A stretch of 64,000 nucleotides of DNA from Cantharellus purpuraceus (GCA_025174535.1 JALBUN010000010.1:1054001-1118000), one strand, 5' to 3'. Shown: positions 12,035-24,472, numbered from the stretch's first letter. The notes: a model not told the origin generated them from the letters alone. Numbers and translations: made by a program.

Positions 12035-13365
12035 TTAGGCAAGGTTACTGGTCGCTGTGGGTTCGTTGCGATCCTTAAATACAGTCATTGCAACAGTCTG
12101 GATCCCCTCGGACTGCAGATCCTGCTCCATGTCTCTGTCGATGGATGCCGCGGAGCGTGTGCCTCGAGTTGCTTCGTTACTATTAGGCCCGGAATCCAGG
12201 TCGACATTGAAAAACGAGGCAATGGCGCAGGTTGACAAGATCGCTCCATCAGACGAGGTCGTACGTGGTGCGAAAGCTGTTCTTTGTCGTGAGCCCCGTT
12301 CTCCTTCCCTGCGCAAGCTGAGGACTAGCCGACAGATTAGCACAGTCGACAGGGTTTGACCAAAGCTACAGACCATGCCAAATGCGTCAGTAGCAGACAA
12401 GCATAAGTGCTACATTCACTCGCCTTCCACCGAAAGTCTTGTCCTCGTTTGGAGCGACCTTACACAGATGACATGAACCCAGTCGAGCATGGCAAGACAA
12501 TGATGGCTAAACTTACGAGGGTGAGCAAGAAATTGACCAAATGGGTCAAGCAGACAACCACATAATACAATGTGCCATCACGAAGATAGACCTTGAACAC
12601 GCCAATGCTGGGTGTGTATCAATAACGATGAATATCCAATAACTTGAAGGAACGGTGGGCTTACGACGTGATGGGGTTCGGTGACATGAGGCTCTTTGCC
12701 AACTTTGCAGTCTTTTGGATTGTTAACAAGAATACAGTGGTGTCTAGTACTAATGGTGCTGCCCAGAATGTTGACGAGGAGGCACCAATTGTTCTACCCA
12801 GGAGACAAAGTCGAGATGAGGCTGATCAGAATTCAGAAGGTGCTTCTGCTGAAAGATAAAATAGAAAGACACGCCTATAAGGTCATCAGGGAAGTGCATA
12901 TCTTCTATGTGGTTTAATATGTCAGCTTGATTTGACCCAGGGAGCGTCTGAAGAACTCACTCCCGAACGTGGTTGCCACTAGTGCCATTATTACCGTCGT
13001 GATAGCCCACATTACTCCAAGAAATATAAGGATCCTCTTGTTGAGTGCATAAAGAGCATACGTCCGAAGTATCATGATCCCTGAAGAAACGTTTGATTTA
13101 CAATATATGATGTGCATGAGGTACATACAACTTGCAACTACATATTACTGTAGTTAGTCGCTTGTGAACCGTAGAGTAATTACAACTCACGAGAGAAAAT
13201 AAGGAGAGGACCAATCACAGGAACATTTGAATGGAGATATGCTTTGCAACTAGAAAGGGTATAATTGGACAACCTAGCAAAAATGTGATATGCTTGCCTC
13301 TTCAAATTAAACAAGGTGAGAAGGGCATCGAGGAGTAACACAAACGACTCACAGCAACCGTCCAT
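12035..13365 (-). CDS. DUF6533-type multi-pass membrane protein, several exons
   Basis: Read on the minus strand, successive exon-like blocks follow the order seen in the basidiomycete DUF6533 family: an N-terminal helix with LLLDALLTLFNLK (about 13300), ILRTYALYALNKRILIFLGV (about 13040-13090), WAAPLVLDTTVFLLTIQK (about 12700-12780), VFKVYLRDGTLYYVVVC (about 12560-12610; the LLRDGTLYF-like block is the family hallmark), and a last segment VLICRLVLSLRR (about 12310-12345). Several hydrophobic stretches fit a polytopic membrane protein of unknown function. Exon borders were not resolved base by base, and the N-terminal exon is tentative (it may extend to about 13470). The stop at 12035-12037 closes the last frame. 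It could be a pseudogene. Confidence 0.5.
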
Positions 13366-14033
13366 ATTGGGTAGGTAGCTCAGGATGACGGTCAGGAAGA
13401 ATATCAGCCGGAGAAGTGTTCAGTGTGCGACTCACACAATGCATAGCAAACTAAACAAATTAAGGTAGTGTATCGCGAAACAAGGAACAAGATCGAAGCA
13501 GTTCCGTGCCTGTGATTCCATATGAGATTGACCTAATTCAGAGTTTAGATTATATAAATGCATCTGTTCCACAAGAAATAAGTGCCTCTTGGTCAAAAGT
13601 TATCACTGAAAGGTAAGCTATCAGCTGGATTTATACAGAGAAACAAAACTAAGTCTCACAATAATCGTAGATAAACACAGTGGAACAGCTTAGTATGTTG
13701 TAGTGTTGCTTCTGCCTAGAGAGAGAACGAGTTAAAGCAAGTCACTGCGTGGCCCACTGAATGACCTCACATGAGAGCAATGACAACATCGGGGGAAAAC
13801 GACGCGTTTTTGGGATGCATGAGAAGTCGAAGGCCATTCTGGAATGTATACGCATTTATTAGTGTTCTAGCAGTAGCCGACGTTGCGGTATGTTACAAAG
13901 AGACTTAGGGTTACATAGCTTGGGTTGGATCTGGTAAGCTACTTATCTAACCGGATTGGCGACATAAGCGAGAATCTATGAAGCGCTTAACGCGACATAC
14001 CACCCAAGCAAAGTAAAATTTAGTCGTGGGTAG
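13366..14033. other. Intergenic region
   Basis: No supported gene. It should carry the promoter or 5' exon of the DUF6533-like gene and the 3' UTR of the methyltransferase gene. Confidence 0.35.
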
Positions 14034-16039
14034 TTACAAATTGGAATGGGCCTTATGGGGAAATACCGCTAGTGCATAATTTCTGCTGCTCCCAAGCTCT
14101 TGCTCAAACAGGTTGAAAGCGTAGACATCGGAGTTGTGAGCGTTTTCTGCCAGATACAAATAACGGTCGACGATTATAAGGCTTTCCACCACTGGTCCAA
14201 TCCGGCTTCGCAAAACGTGCAGGACTTCCAGACAAGACGTTAGTTCTGCAAGCCCCTCTTTGTCCAAAGGAAGAGGAACTTGAACATCCGTCCTTTTTGA
14301 GGCCTCTAAGATAAACCCTTCGAAAGAAGTATAAGCCGAATCCCGCAATCGTCCAACTTTCATATGATGATCAAGGGGCGAGGGGGAAATTGCCAACTTT
14401 CCAAATAACGCCCTGTATACCACCTTACGTATCGCTAATTCGGTGGCGGTTTTGGTAGCGTGATTGAGCGCCCATTGAAGAGGCGACTGAGCTGCTAAAC
14501 TCCGGTGATTGTACGACAAATGTAGCCTGTTCTCTTGGATCTTGATCTCCTTCGAGACTAGCTCAGACAAGGGAAAGTCTGCGCGGCACGTCAAAGGCAC
14601 AGATACAAGCTCAAGAACAGTCTTCTATGCAATATTGCAGGAGGAACATACCTGAATCGGGTGACATCAAATTATAGCAGCAACCAACGACGACAAGTGC
14701 AGAGGCGTACCAAGAAGCTTGCAAGCGACTCGGCGACGGATGTGTCTTTTTCTGGTTCGCTAAAAAGCAACGGAAGATGTCTGGAGTGAGTGTCCCACAC
14801 GCGTGCAATGCAACGAACAACACTGGCGTGTCGAGAGATGGCGCTAACTTGTCAGATATCCAACGAGATACCGAGCCGCTTAACGTCTTAGGTATGATGG
14901 CAGTCACTTGATGTGTTAGAGAACCAGTTGTAAAGGATGGAATGTCGTTGTCTGGTGCAGGAATACGTGTATCGGCCTTTTCAGGCATACTGGATGCAGG
15001 ACTGTCTACGCCTTCTTTTAGCGCCGATTTGGCCAACTTCTTCTGGAATGTCTTCTGGATGTTGTTCCCTCGTCGCTCGGCCCCCCTGGTCTGCACTGCT
15101 GAGAAATCCAGAGCAAGTACGTCCATAGACAGAGGAAAGCTAGAGAGGGATCTGGAGAGATACCCCTGATAGACAGAACAGGAGCGACCATTAGCATGGG
15201 CGTGTCCTGCAATGGGTAATGTGACCAACTTGTCCAGCACCGACGTCTACAACATGCCTAATGTCGATTTCTGTCTGCGATAGCATAAATTGAATGAAGG
15301 CCGACATCTGCAGGACCTCATGAGCCTTTTTGGGAGACATGCCGCGCAGTGGAACATGGCCCTCTGGGGTAAGTCTGTCATTTAGAGTTCGCGGAAGCGT
15401 GAGCTGGTCCGCGGTCTCGAGTATCATCTCCAATTCCTCCGGAACACCGGGGCCCGGGTCAGGGGAATTACTACCCCAGCCGGGGACTAAGGTTTTCCAT
15501 TTTTCCCTGCCAGTGGTGGCCCATTGCCACCAGGCTTGCCACTCTGGTCTTGGCCCGTGTATGGCGATGTCATTCGGGTGACATTCTAGTAGAGCGCTGA
15601 CAGGGCCGGATGAGAGAAACTTTATACAAGCGGCGGCGTAAATATGGATCTCCGGCAGAGAGGCGGGTGTGTCCCGTGAAAAGGCGAGGGGGAGCGTTAT
15701 TCCTGCTGCGGTGGTCAGCGGAGTGTTCATGATTGATGCGAGCAACGCTGCGTGTAGGAAATGTAATATACACTGCGATGCCTTTAGTGAGTCTTCAGTC
15801 GTATTCGAGTCGAGGTGACGGTTCCACGCTTGAGCAGCGCAAATAGACAACAAGTCGAACGAGGAAAAAGACAATGCCGACTCTCCCGACGTCGCCGTCG
15901 CCAGCTGCAAAGTATGCACTAAATGCCGGGTCTTTCTGGGATTGCGGCACCAATGATGCAAATGTGCCCGACAAAATCCGGCAATCCGGCGATTGCCGGG
16001 AAGGAGCCAACAGCACTTTCTTTTGCTTGCAACCGTCAT
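14034..16039 (-). CDS. METTL25/RRNAD1-family SAM-dependent methyltransferase
   Basis: Putative S-adenosylmethionine-dependent methyltransferase of the METTL25/METTL25B (Methyltransf_32) type. Three exons: 16039-15230, 15165-14652 and 14578-14034, joined by introns of 64 and 73 nt, give 622 codons plus stop. Motifs in order: [10 protein letters not shown] (about residue 245), the SAM-binding [15 protein letters not shown] split by intron 1 (about 265-275), [16 protein letters not shown] (motif II acidic residue), [15 protein letters not shown] (about 385), [14 protein letters not shown] (about 430) and, after intron 2, FPLSELV and AAQSPLQW. These blocks are typical of the family and look intact. 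The first 60 residues are unlike the family, and the ATG used leaves only 44 bp to the divergent KGD1 ATG, so the true start or a 5' exon may differ. Methylation substrate unknown. Confidence 0.8.
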
Positions 16040-16083
16040 CTACCAGTACTACCTCTTTACACCCATCGTCGAAGCAGGTCGAC

Positions 16084-19000
16084 ATGCTGAGGCGACATAC
16101 ACTACGGGCCAGGCTACCACTGCACCCTAGAACCGGCCCCTGCGCTGTCCCTGCACTCACGCTGCGTCACCTTGCTACGGCGACTACATCCGTACCCTCT
16201 TCGTCTGATATCTTTGCGAACGGTACGAATGCGTACTACGCAGAGGAGATGTACAGACACTGGAGGCAGGACCCCAAGTCCGTGCACGCATCTTGGGACG
16301 CTTATTTTTCAGGACTGGACAAGGGTATTCCGAGCCAGCAGGCCTTTCATGCTGCTCCAGGGACGTTCATCGCTCGTCCTGCGGATGGCTCCCCTCAGCT
16401 TCATGGGCAGGCTGGCAAGGAATTGAACGATCATCTCAAGGTGCGGTGATATGCTCCTGACACCTATTATTTCAGAATATTGACGTCATTTGCACATTTG
16501 AAGGTGCAACTACTTGTGCGCGCGTACCAAGTACGCGGACATCACGTGGCAGAACTAGACCCTCTCGGTATTCTTGACACGGACCTTGATAATATTCGCC
16601 CTGCCGAGCTTGAGCTCAGTCACTACGGCTGGTCCGAACGCGACCTCGACAAACAGTTCGCACTCGGCCCTGGTATTCTACCGCACTTCGCAACTGAGGA
16701 ACGCACCTCAATGACCCTGAGAGAAATCATCAAGACGTGCAGGCGGATTTACTGTACGGGCATTTGTTTAGTCATAACCCATATATATGCTCATCTATTT
16801 GTAGGTGGCGCTGTGGGAATACAATATATACATATCCCAGACAAGGACCAATGCGATTGGATTCGGGAACGGGTCGAGATCCCGAAGCCATGGAACTACA
16901 CTGGCGAAGAAAAACGCATGATCCTCGACCGTCTCATGTGGTCCGAATCATTTGAGAAATTCATCGCAAGCAAATACCCCAATGAGAAGCGCTTCGGGCT
17001 CGAAGGCTGCGAGGCGCTGATACCCGGGATGAAAGCACTCATCGACCGCTCCGTCGACCATGGGGTCAAATCCATTACAATTGGGATGCCGCACCGTGGA
17101 CGACTGAATGTGCTGGCGAATGTGATCCGGAAGCCCATAGAGGCCATTCTGAACGAGTTCTCGGGGAGCAATGACGATGCTGAGCCGGGAGGTGACGTAA
17201 AGTACCACTTGGGCGCAAACTATGTGCGCCCGACGCCCTCTGGTAAACGCGTGTCACTGTCTTTGGTAGCGAATCCGTCGCACCTTGAAGCGAGCGACCC
17301 CATTGTACTGGGAAAGACGCGGGCGATACAACACTTTGAGCAAGATGAGCATGAGCACAAGACTGCCATGGGCGTGCTACTGCACGGAGACGCTGCGTTT
17401 GCAGGCCAGGGGGTAGTGTATGAGACGATGGGCTTCCACAACTTACCTTGTTACGGTACCGGGGGCACGATCCACCTCATCGTGAATAACCAGATTGGGT
17501 TCACGACGGACCCGCGGTTCGCACGCTCGACGCCGTACCCATCAGACATTGCAAAGTCGATTGATGCGCCGATATTCCACGTGAACGGAGACAACGTGGA
17601 AGCAGTCACATTTGTGTGTCAGCTTGCGGCGGACTATCGTGCCAAATACAAGAAGGACGTGGTCATCGACATTGTGTGTTATAGGCGGTACGGGCACAAC
17701 GAGACAGACCAGCCGAGTTTCACACAGCCCCGCATGTATAAGGCGATAGAGAAACAGCCAACACCACTCGCGCAGTACACAAAATTCCTGACAGGGCGGA
17801 AGACGTTCACTGAGCAGGATATTGAAGAGCATCGGAAGTGGGTGTGGGGGATGCTGGAGAAGGCCGCGGAGGGCTCCAAAAATTATGTGCCGACCAGTAA
17901 GGAGTGGCTGTCGGCATCGTGGCAGGGATTCCCGTCGCCGAAGGAGCTGGCGGAAGTGACGCTGCCGTCGAGAGACACAGGGACTTTGGCGGAGGTGCTG
18001 CAGCGGGTAGGGGAGGTGATTTCGGGTGCGCCAAAGGGGTTCAATGTGCATCGTAACTTGGCACGGATCCTGGGGACGCGCGGTAAGACGGTGCAAGAGG
18101 GGCGGAACATTGATTGGGCCACAGCGGAGGCGTTGGCGTTTGGTACGCTGGCACTGGAGAAGATTCACGTGCGGGTGTCGGGGCAGGATGTGGAGCGAGG
18201 GACGTTCTCCCAGCGGCATGCGGTGCTGCATGATCAGGAGACGGAAGAGCAATACGTCCCGCTGAATCACCTGGGCCAAAATCAGGCGCGCTTCACGATC
18301 TGCAACTCGTCGCTTTCAGAATTCGGTGCCCTTGGGTTTGAGCTGGGATACTCGCTTGTGTCGCCGGATGCGCTCACGATCTGGGAGGCGCAATTTGGGG
18401 ACTTTGCGAATAATGCGCAATGCATTATCGACCAGTTCGTGGCTTCAGGGGAGCGCAAGTGGCTGCAGCGCTCGGGACTGGTGATGAGCCTGCCGCACGG
18501 ATACGACGGGCAGGGGCCAGAACACTCGAGTGGGCGGCTGGAGCGATTCTTGCAGCTTTGTGACGACCACCCGCACGTGTTTCCGTCTCCGGAGAAGATC
18601 GAGAGGCAGCATCAGGACTGCAATATGCAGATTGTGTATCCGACGTGAGTGTGCAGGGCCTTGGGTAAAACTCGTTTGGGCTGGGTGCTGATGCAGTTTG
18701 TTGTGCAGGACACCAGCAAACTATGTGAGCAGGGTGTATTGTGGGGATTCAGCTGCTGACACTGGTGGTAGTTCCACGTGCTGCGTAGACAGATCCACCG
18801 CGACTACCGCAAGCCTGTGAGTGAATTGGTTCTTGTTCGCGCGTGTATATGCACTGACACGCATCGTGCAGCTGGTGGTGTTCTTCTCAAAGTCGCTGCT
18901 GCGACATCCGGGGGCGCGGTCGAACCTCGATGAGATGACGGGAGACACGCATTTCCAGCGGTACCTACCTGAGGCTCATGCCGACGAACTCGTGGGGACG

Positions 19001-19550
19001 GAGGCAATCCGGCGGCATATTCTGTGCAGCGGTGTGTGATTTTCTGCGAGTGGAACACGGCATGCGGCTGAGCGTGGGTTACATGCAGGGCAAGTCTACT
19101 ACACGCTCCTGGAGGAACGACGGAAGCGAGGGATCAAGGACATTGCGATCAGTCGGGTGGAGCAGATCTCGCCGTTCCCGTATGATCTGGTAGGCCATTG
19201 TGATCGCTGATTACGGAGGGGAGAGCTGATGTGTCTGGGCCAGATTACGCCAGAGCTGGACCGGTATCCGAATGCAGATCTTCTGTGGTGCCAGGTAGGC
19301 TGATGGTGGTGCTTGGTGCTGCTGGAGTGCGCTGAGCGTGTTGCAGGAAGAGCCGCTGAACAACGGCTCATGGACGTACGTGGATCCGCGGATTCTGACG
19401 GCGGCACGGGAGACGCTGCATCACCGAGATAAGCGGCCGCTGTACGCAGGGCGTGCGCCGACGAGTTCGGTTGCGACGGGACACAAGGGCGTGCACAAGA
19501 AGGAGATTGAGATGTTTGTGGACGAGGCGTTTGATGTGCTGGGGGGATAG
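16084..19550 (+). CDS. KGD1: 2-oxoglutarate dehydrogenase E1 component, mitochondrial
   Basis: Thiamine-diphosphate-dependent E1 of the 2-oxoglutarate dehydrogenase complex in the TCA cycle, decarboxylating 2-oxoglutarate in the mitochondrial matrix. Nine exons (16084-16440, 16504-16753, 16805-18644, 18709-18724, 18772-18816, 18872-19031, 19089-19189, 19244-19294, 19347-19550) give 1007 aa, the usual length. The Arg-rich, acid-free N-terminus is a targeting presequence. Landmarks: [56 protein letters not shown] (about 295), [10 protein letters not shown] (about 395) and [10 protein letters not shown] (about 429) for ThDP binding, [12 protein letters not shown] (about 708) in the pyrimidine-side domain, and the conserved C-terminus with [16 protein letters not shown]. 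For intron 1 I used donor 16441 and acceptor 16503 because this restores [16 protein letters not shown]; an acceptor at TTTCAG nearby would add about 11 residues. Exon 4 is only 16 nt and intron 2 is a stop-free 51 nt. The gene is intact and divergent from the methyltransferase. Confidence 0.96.
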
Positions 19551-19608
19551 GGAGTATAAACTGTGAAGAGGTGTATAGACTAGATGTGATGACATAATAT
19601 CTAGTTGA

Positions 19609-20994
19609 GTGCGCGGGTACATGATGGACTGGACCTCGTCGGGAGGCGCAAAGGGGAGGCCTGTGGCGAATGGGTCCCCGTCCCCAGAGCTCATATTTCC
19701 CATGTCTCCACCGGACCCGTACCCTCTCTTTCCCTTCTCCGATACGAGCGTTGCCCGCGACCCCGGTGCGCTGATGACGCGTGCACGGGTCCAGTCTGCG
19801 ATGGCCTCTGCATCTCGCACCCCTGAGGCCCGGGCTGCAGCACAGGAAGCAGCAGAGACAATGTACTCGTCCTCCCCCCACAGAGACCCATTCGCCCCCT
19901 TCAAGTATGGCAGGATGGGCCCGCCCCACCCCACGCCACAGGCCACCAGATACCTTCCCCCCACCACCCGTGCGTCTCGCACCGCGGAGACCTATCACGG
20001 GGACGAGGACGACTCCTCCTCCTCGTCCTCCCATACCCAAGCAGCCCCAGACTCCCATCATCAGTCCCGAGCATATCCCAACCCTCCTTTCCCGCCTATC
20101 CGTCACTTCTCGTCCAGCGGGACCCATGGCCCGTCGGGACACTCCAGGGAGAGCGAGGACAAGGCAAAGGGAAAGGCGGTACACAAGCATTCTACATCTG
20201 CGAGTGGCGCGGGGCATGGCTCGCGCAGTGGCGGCGACGCATACAGACCGCACACATCAAGTCAAACGAAGAAGACTAGCAAGTTCTATCTCGGTGCAGA
20301 CGAAGACGAAGACGAAGACGAGGACTATGCACATGGCGCGGGTGGCGGCCGCAACGAGGTGGAGGACTTGCGTGTGAACATGGCAGGACTGCGTACGGGG
20401 TATGGACAGAAGAGCAAGGTCGCGCGTGCAGGGGGTCCGGCCTGGCAGCAGCGGCAGTGGGGCGCACTGCTGGATGTACAGAAACAGCCACAGCAAGCAC
20501 ACACTCACGCCCAACAGCAACGGCACTCGCTCACCGTCCAGCCCTCGCAACAAACCAGTCGAAACACCTCACACCCATCTGGGTCCAAGCACTCCCAGCA
20601 GGGACAGTCCTCCCACGCACGCGCATCCGAGGCCCGCCCCGGGCATTCTTCGCGCTCCTCCCACGGGCAATCCTCACATGGGCAATCCTCACACGGGCAA
20701 TCCTCACACGGGCACCCCTCACGCACGCGCACGCGCACCCGGCACCTGAATCAGTCTCCTGGCCACGCCGCCCCTACCCGCGGGATGCACCGTTTGCATG
20801 CCCATGCGTACCCCCACTCACCAGGCAACGCACTCGACAATGTCTACCCTCACCCCTCCGCATCCGAGGGCCGTTCTGCTCCAGTCCCGGTCCCAGGAAC
20901 TGCGCTAGGCTCATCAGGCCCGGGCCCGTACGCGTACGACTATTATATAGAGACGGAACGTGATCGGGAGCTGCGGCGGCGTATGGGTCTCTGA
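19609..20994 (+). CDS. Intrinsically disordered Ser/His/Gly-rich protein, function unknown
   Basis: A single uninterrupted frame of 461 codons beginning 58 bp after the KGD1 stop, so it must lie in or overlap KGD1's 3' UTR or share its terminator region. The protein is low-complexity: an N-terminal SPSPEL/FPMSPPDPY segment, an acidic run (DEDEDEDEDYAH, about residues 228-239), Gln/His-rich stretches and three to four SSHGQ repeats (about 350-370). The last 20 residues (YDYYIETERDRELRRR) look ordered and charged. Three in-frame ATGs lie close together (19609, 19621, 19624), so the start is uncertain. Codon use is GC-rich like KGD1, which supports coding. A 384-codon frame on the other strand is treated as its shadow. 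No family recognised. Confidence 0.6.
   Translation: MRGYMMDWTSSGGAKGRPVANGSPSPELIFPMSPPDPYPLFPFSDTSVARDPGALMTRARVQSAMASASRTPEARAAAQEAAETMYSSSPHRDPFAPFKYGRMGPPHPTPQATRYLPPTTRASRTAETYHGDEDDSSSSSSHTQAAPDSHHQSRAYPNPPFPPIRHFSSSGTHGPSGHSRESEDKAKGKAVHKHSTSASGAGHGSRSGGDAYRPHTSSQTKKTSKFYLGADEDEDEDEDYAHGAGGGRNEVEDLRVNMAGLRTGYGQKSKVARAGGPAWQQRQWGALLDVQKQPQQAHTHAQQQRHSLTVQPSQQTSRNTSHPSGSKHSQQGQSSHARASEARPGHSSRSSHGQSSHGQSSHGQSSHGHPSRTRTRTRHLNQSPGHAAPTRGMHRLHAHAYPHSPGNALDNVYPHPSASEGRSAPVPVPGTALGSSGPGPYAYDYYIETERDRELRRRMGL
20655..20715 (+). repeat. 15-bp coding tandem repeat (SSHGQ), about four units
   Basis: Units of the form tcctcacacgggcaa follow each other with single-base changes, inside the disordered orphan's frame, so unit number can change without frameshift. 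Confidence 0.75.
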
Positions 20995-23900
20995 AGACGC
21001 GCGAGGAGCGAGGAAGAAGGAGGAGGAGGAGGAGGGGAAGGAAGGGGAGGGGGGTTGTTGGAGGGGAAATGTAGAGAGTAGTATGTGGGGGAGGAAGGAG
21101 AAGACGGCAAGTTTTCATTCGATGTGCTAGATTTATATTTACCGTTTGTTTGCAGTGCAGCAGGATATAACAAGAAAAAAAAAAAAAAAAGAACATGGAT
21201 GTGTATATCACCATTGACCACTTACCAGCCACCATATTAATCAACATATACTCGCCAAACGCTAACTACAACCCATCCAGAATGTCCATCTCGTTATGTC
21301 TGCCTCGCTATCTTGTTTTGTCACTTTTTCTCGATGTTCGACCGCTTTCTCGTATCATACTTGGCCCCTGATTGGGACCGCACTCGACTGTACCTTTTCT
21401 GGAACTGCCTGTGTTCATCCGCCATCTTATCACATCTTGGGTTACACACCCACTCACACTCTCCATGTCGACACCCTGTCTGCCCCTGCCACCTGGCGGC
21501 ATAACAGGCGTTCCTAGCCGCGTACACTGGGTTTATTCAAGGCCGTTTGTTCATCTGTCTATAGCATTCCTCACGATGCCACCTCCACATACTGTGACAT
21601 ACCACCCTACGCTGCACACTCCTGACGCGAGGGCACAGGGAAACTGGCAAGTATTCAATTTATGTGTAGCTTGATTGTGAGTTTTTGACTGTAATGCAGT
21701 GTCGCATTATATTGGGTGTGGGTTGGAGGAAGCGATAGGTGGATGGCACTACGGTCATCTATTACTTGCTTTTTTGTTGATTTTTTGATCTTTGCAAAGT
21801 TTTCATACCTTGCGTCTCAGGCCAGGTTCTCGAAGCTCGCGAAATCATGTGTATGCGACGAGAGCGCGGCATGGGTTGAGCTCGTATGGAACCTTTTCAG
21901 CATGGACGTCATTCCATGCTACACGTACACACACATGACGCCGCCAAACACCAATAATAACGGCGCCATACACATCCCACATCTACCACAAACCACATAA
22001 CACCACCAAATCTCACTCCTGGATCTTGCCTCCAACCCAACACGGACCTCGCTCTAGATCTTATACCTCACCGGCTTGCTCCAAGATTCCGTATTCACAC
22101 TCGTATTCACACTCTCAGAGTCGAGCCACATTCCAAATGGAAAGTTGAACATCAATTCTCGAAGCGAAACCTGGTGTGGTGAATTCGATGGAATACGTTT
22201 GGTTTCGCGGAGTCGTACCTAGACAGCACACTTTGGCCTCAAGACTTGGCTCGTCATTCTGACTCTCAATATGAACCCGCATCGTGTTGCGGGTCTCCGA
22301 CACTACATCAACACAGAGCCCTAGACGTCGGACACGGATCACGGATCACGGACCTTAGGTCGGACCTGGACCCCGGATTGGATTTGGACTTTTGATTGGA
22401 TTTGGACTTGATTGGATTTTGGATCTCGGATTGGATTTGGAGACCATGAACCTCGGACTGGATCACGGATATCCTATAGAGGTACGGATATTGGCCTCGA
22501 TTCCGACCTCCGGGCTAATTTGCCAACTTGTCTTACATCTCGTCGTACTCCGGTTCCACATCCTGATTCCGAAACGAAGTCAGACGAACTATGTCACTCC
22601 ATTCTTCCTATTTCTGTTCTCCTGGTTGCCCCTTTTCTCTCTGACACTGCTTCCTCGACTGCGCGCCTGTTGCACCTGACTGCATCACACAAGCTCTATC
22701 AATGCATGGCCTACTTTTCCGCAACTCATCTTGGAATGTGCATGCGTATTTGAACGTACTGGCAATGTGCCGGGCCTTGATTCTCTAGTATGCACACAAG
22801 GCATGTACATGTCCATAGGCGCTTCGCGAGCATACGGAGGAAGCGTGCCGGAGTATTCCACTACTTTCTCTCCTTTCACTGTCTCCTTCACCATCCTTCC
22901 CCCTTTTCCACCTCATTGGCCTTTCTATCGTCCTGTGCTCTCACACAAATCAACCATGCACCCTCATACTCGACCTCGTTCTTGCTCTCCTTCCCCTCCC
23001 GTCTCGCTACTTTCACGTCGTAACGTCGTTCCAAACCGAACTGTATGATATACTAGCGTTGTTTTCCCTTTCTTCTATCTTCGTTGTCACTATGCTTTGC
23101 TGTCGTTGCTTTCCTTCCCGTCCCCTCTACCTCCCTTTCCATGCTGTCTTCCACTCGTATCGTTCTTGTCTGCGTCGCTTTGTTTTGACGGTTCGAAATG
23201 TTGTTGAATCTTGGTCATTTGTGAATGTAAATAGCTGGTTAAAAAATCGAAACAAGAAAATCTAAAGTATATGCACAACATGTAGGAATAGAATAGTAGG
23301 AGCGCCCACTTGGGCGCTTGAGTTTAGTCAATAATGCGACGCTCCGAGTCGATTGATGAGTCGAGTTATCTTTACCACTGCCTGCTCAGAACTGTACGTA
23401 CCTACTCGGAGGGTGGATTTCCACCCCTCTGTTGCCTTCCGCCACCAGCTAATTGACACACGGGTACTTTAGAGAGTATTTAGCGTCGCACTCGTCCTCG
23501 CACACAGTCGGTATTGGTACAGCTATCCTTCGCGCGATTTCTTATGAATGGTAGGTGTGAGATGAGGTATATTTGAAGGTTTATTCTTATACTTATATTT
23601 GGCAAGGCAGGGAATGTAATGACGAACCGTCAAAGGCAAGTAAATTCAAGACAATGCGGGTAGTGGCGTCTCATGACAAAAATGCGTTGCAGCATGGAAA
23701 AAATATGTCGTAGCACAATATGCGCGACCCTCAAGTTGTCACATGCGGAGTCTCTCAGAGGTGGCATCATATGCATGACTGTCTGAATCGGCCTACAAGA
23801 CTGCACCCGAACGAACACCAATTTGAAGCCAGTTGAAGGTCAATAGTCCTATAGCCTTCGACACCATGCCCAAGTCTTGGAGAACTCTGGGGCTAATCAG

Positions 23901-24465
23901 AAGGTATGTATGGTATAACAATACTCTGTTTGCATCATCCAGACTTTCGACTTCAACAGTTTATGCCAGTCAAGACCGCAAGTCGGCCAGGCACAGCCTC
24001 ATGACCGACGATAAGTGGGCCCGACATCGGTATATGAGGGGCTTCGGTGTTCACGACAATTGTATAATCGGAGTTGCTTTGGTTACTACCAGTGAGAGGC
24101 TTGTTGGAGTACCAAATACCTAGTAGAACCCTTGATTACCCCTAGGTATGTCGGGGATCTGGCCTTCGAACATTTCCATCAATATTAATCGCCCTTCAGA
24201 ATAACCCCAACGTCACTTCCACACATTCTACCGCTGGTTTGCCTAGTCCTACCCACTTGCGCTGACTCTAGCCGCCTAGACACCAGACATGGCCTACTCT
24301 GGGAGGCCCAAACAAGCCCGGACAATTGCCTCCTAGCTCATGACGATTAGGCAAGTTCCATGGCACCGGACTGGAACCGGCCTCAGGACTATTTGGGACC
24401 GGTTTCCACTCGGATGAGATCCAGCCTACTTACCAATTTTCAGGGTCCTAGAGCACTCTCGCCAG
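20995..24465. other. 3.5 kb without a supported gene
   Basis: It opens with a GA-rich tract (about 21005-21060) and an A run of about 17 bases near 21174-21190. Pyrimidine-rich stretches at 22860-23200 and a GGATTTGG-rich patch (22325-22490, separate entry) are visible. Small open frames on both strands show no motifs. Nothing supports an RNA gene. Confidence 0.35.
22325..22490 (+). repeat. Degenerate short tandem repeats (cacggat, then ggattggatttgga)
   Basis: cacggat occurs three times near 22331-22350 and again at 22464, and ggattggatttgg-type phrases recur at least four times between 22373 and 22441. The units vary in length, as in an old simple-sequence expansion. Confidence 0.55.
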
Positions 24466-24472
24466 TATAAAA
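24466..24472 (+). promoter_or_regulatory. TATA box of aryl-alcohol dehydrogenase copy A
   Basis: TATAAAA lies 47 nt before the ATG; copy B has the same word 48 nt before its ATG, so the core promoter is conserved though the flanking sequence is not. Confidence 0.6.

Noticed and set aside
16480..16503. Alternative start or exon reading LTSFAHLK before KGD1 exon 2
   Set aside because: The upstream exon has a mitochondrial presequence and the conserved YRHWRQDP block, and direct joining to VQLLVRAYQ matches the family. The extra residues are most likely intron.
17542..18279. 245-codon minus-strand frame inside KGD1
   Set aside because: Lies entirely opposite highly conserved KGD1 exon 3; His/Pro/Arg-rich composition typical of an antisense shadow.
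19099..20253. 384-codon open frame on the minus strand
   Set aside because: It overlaps the last KGD1 exons and the disordered orphan; composition mirrors the GC-rich sense genes and there are no motifs. Treated as a shadow.
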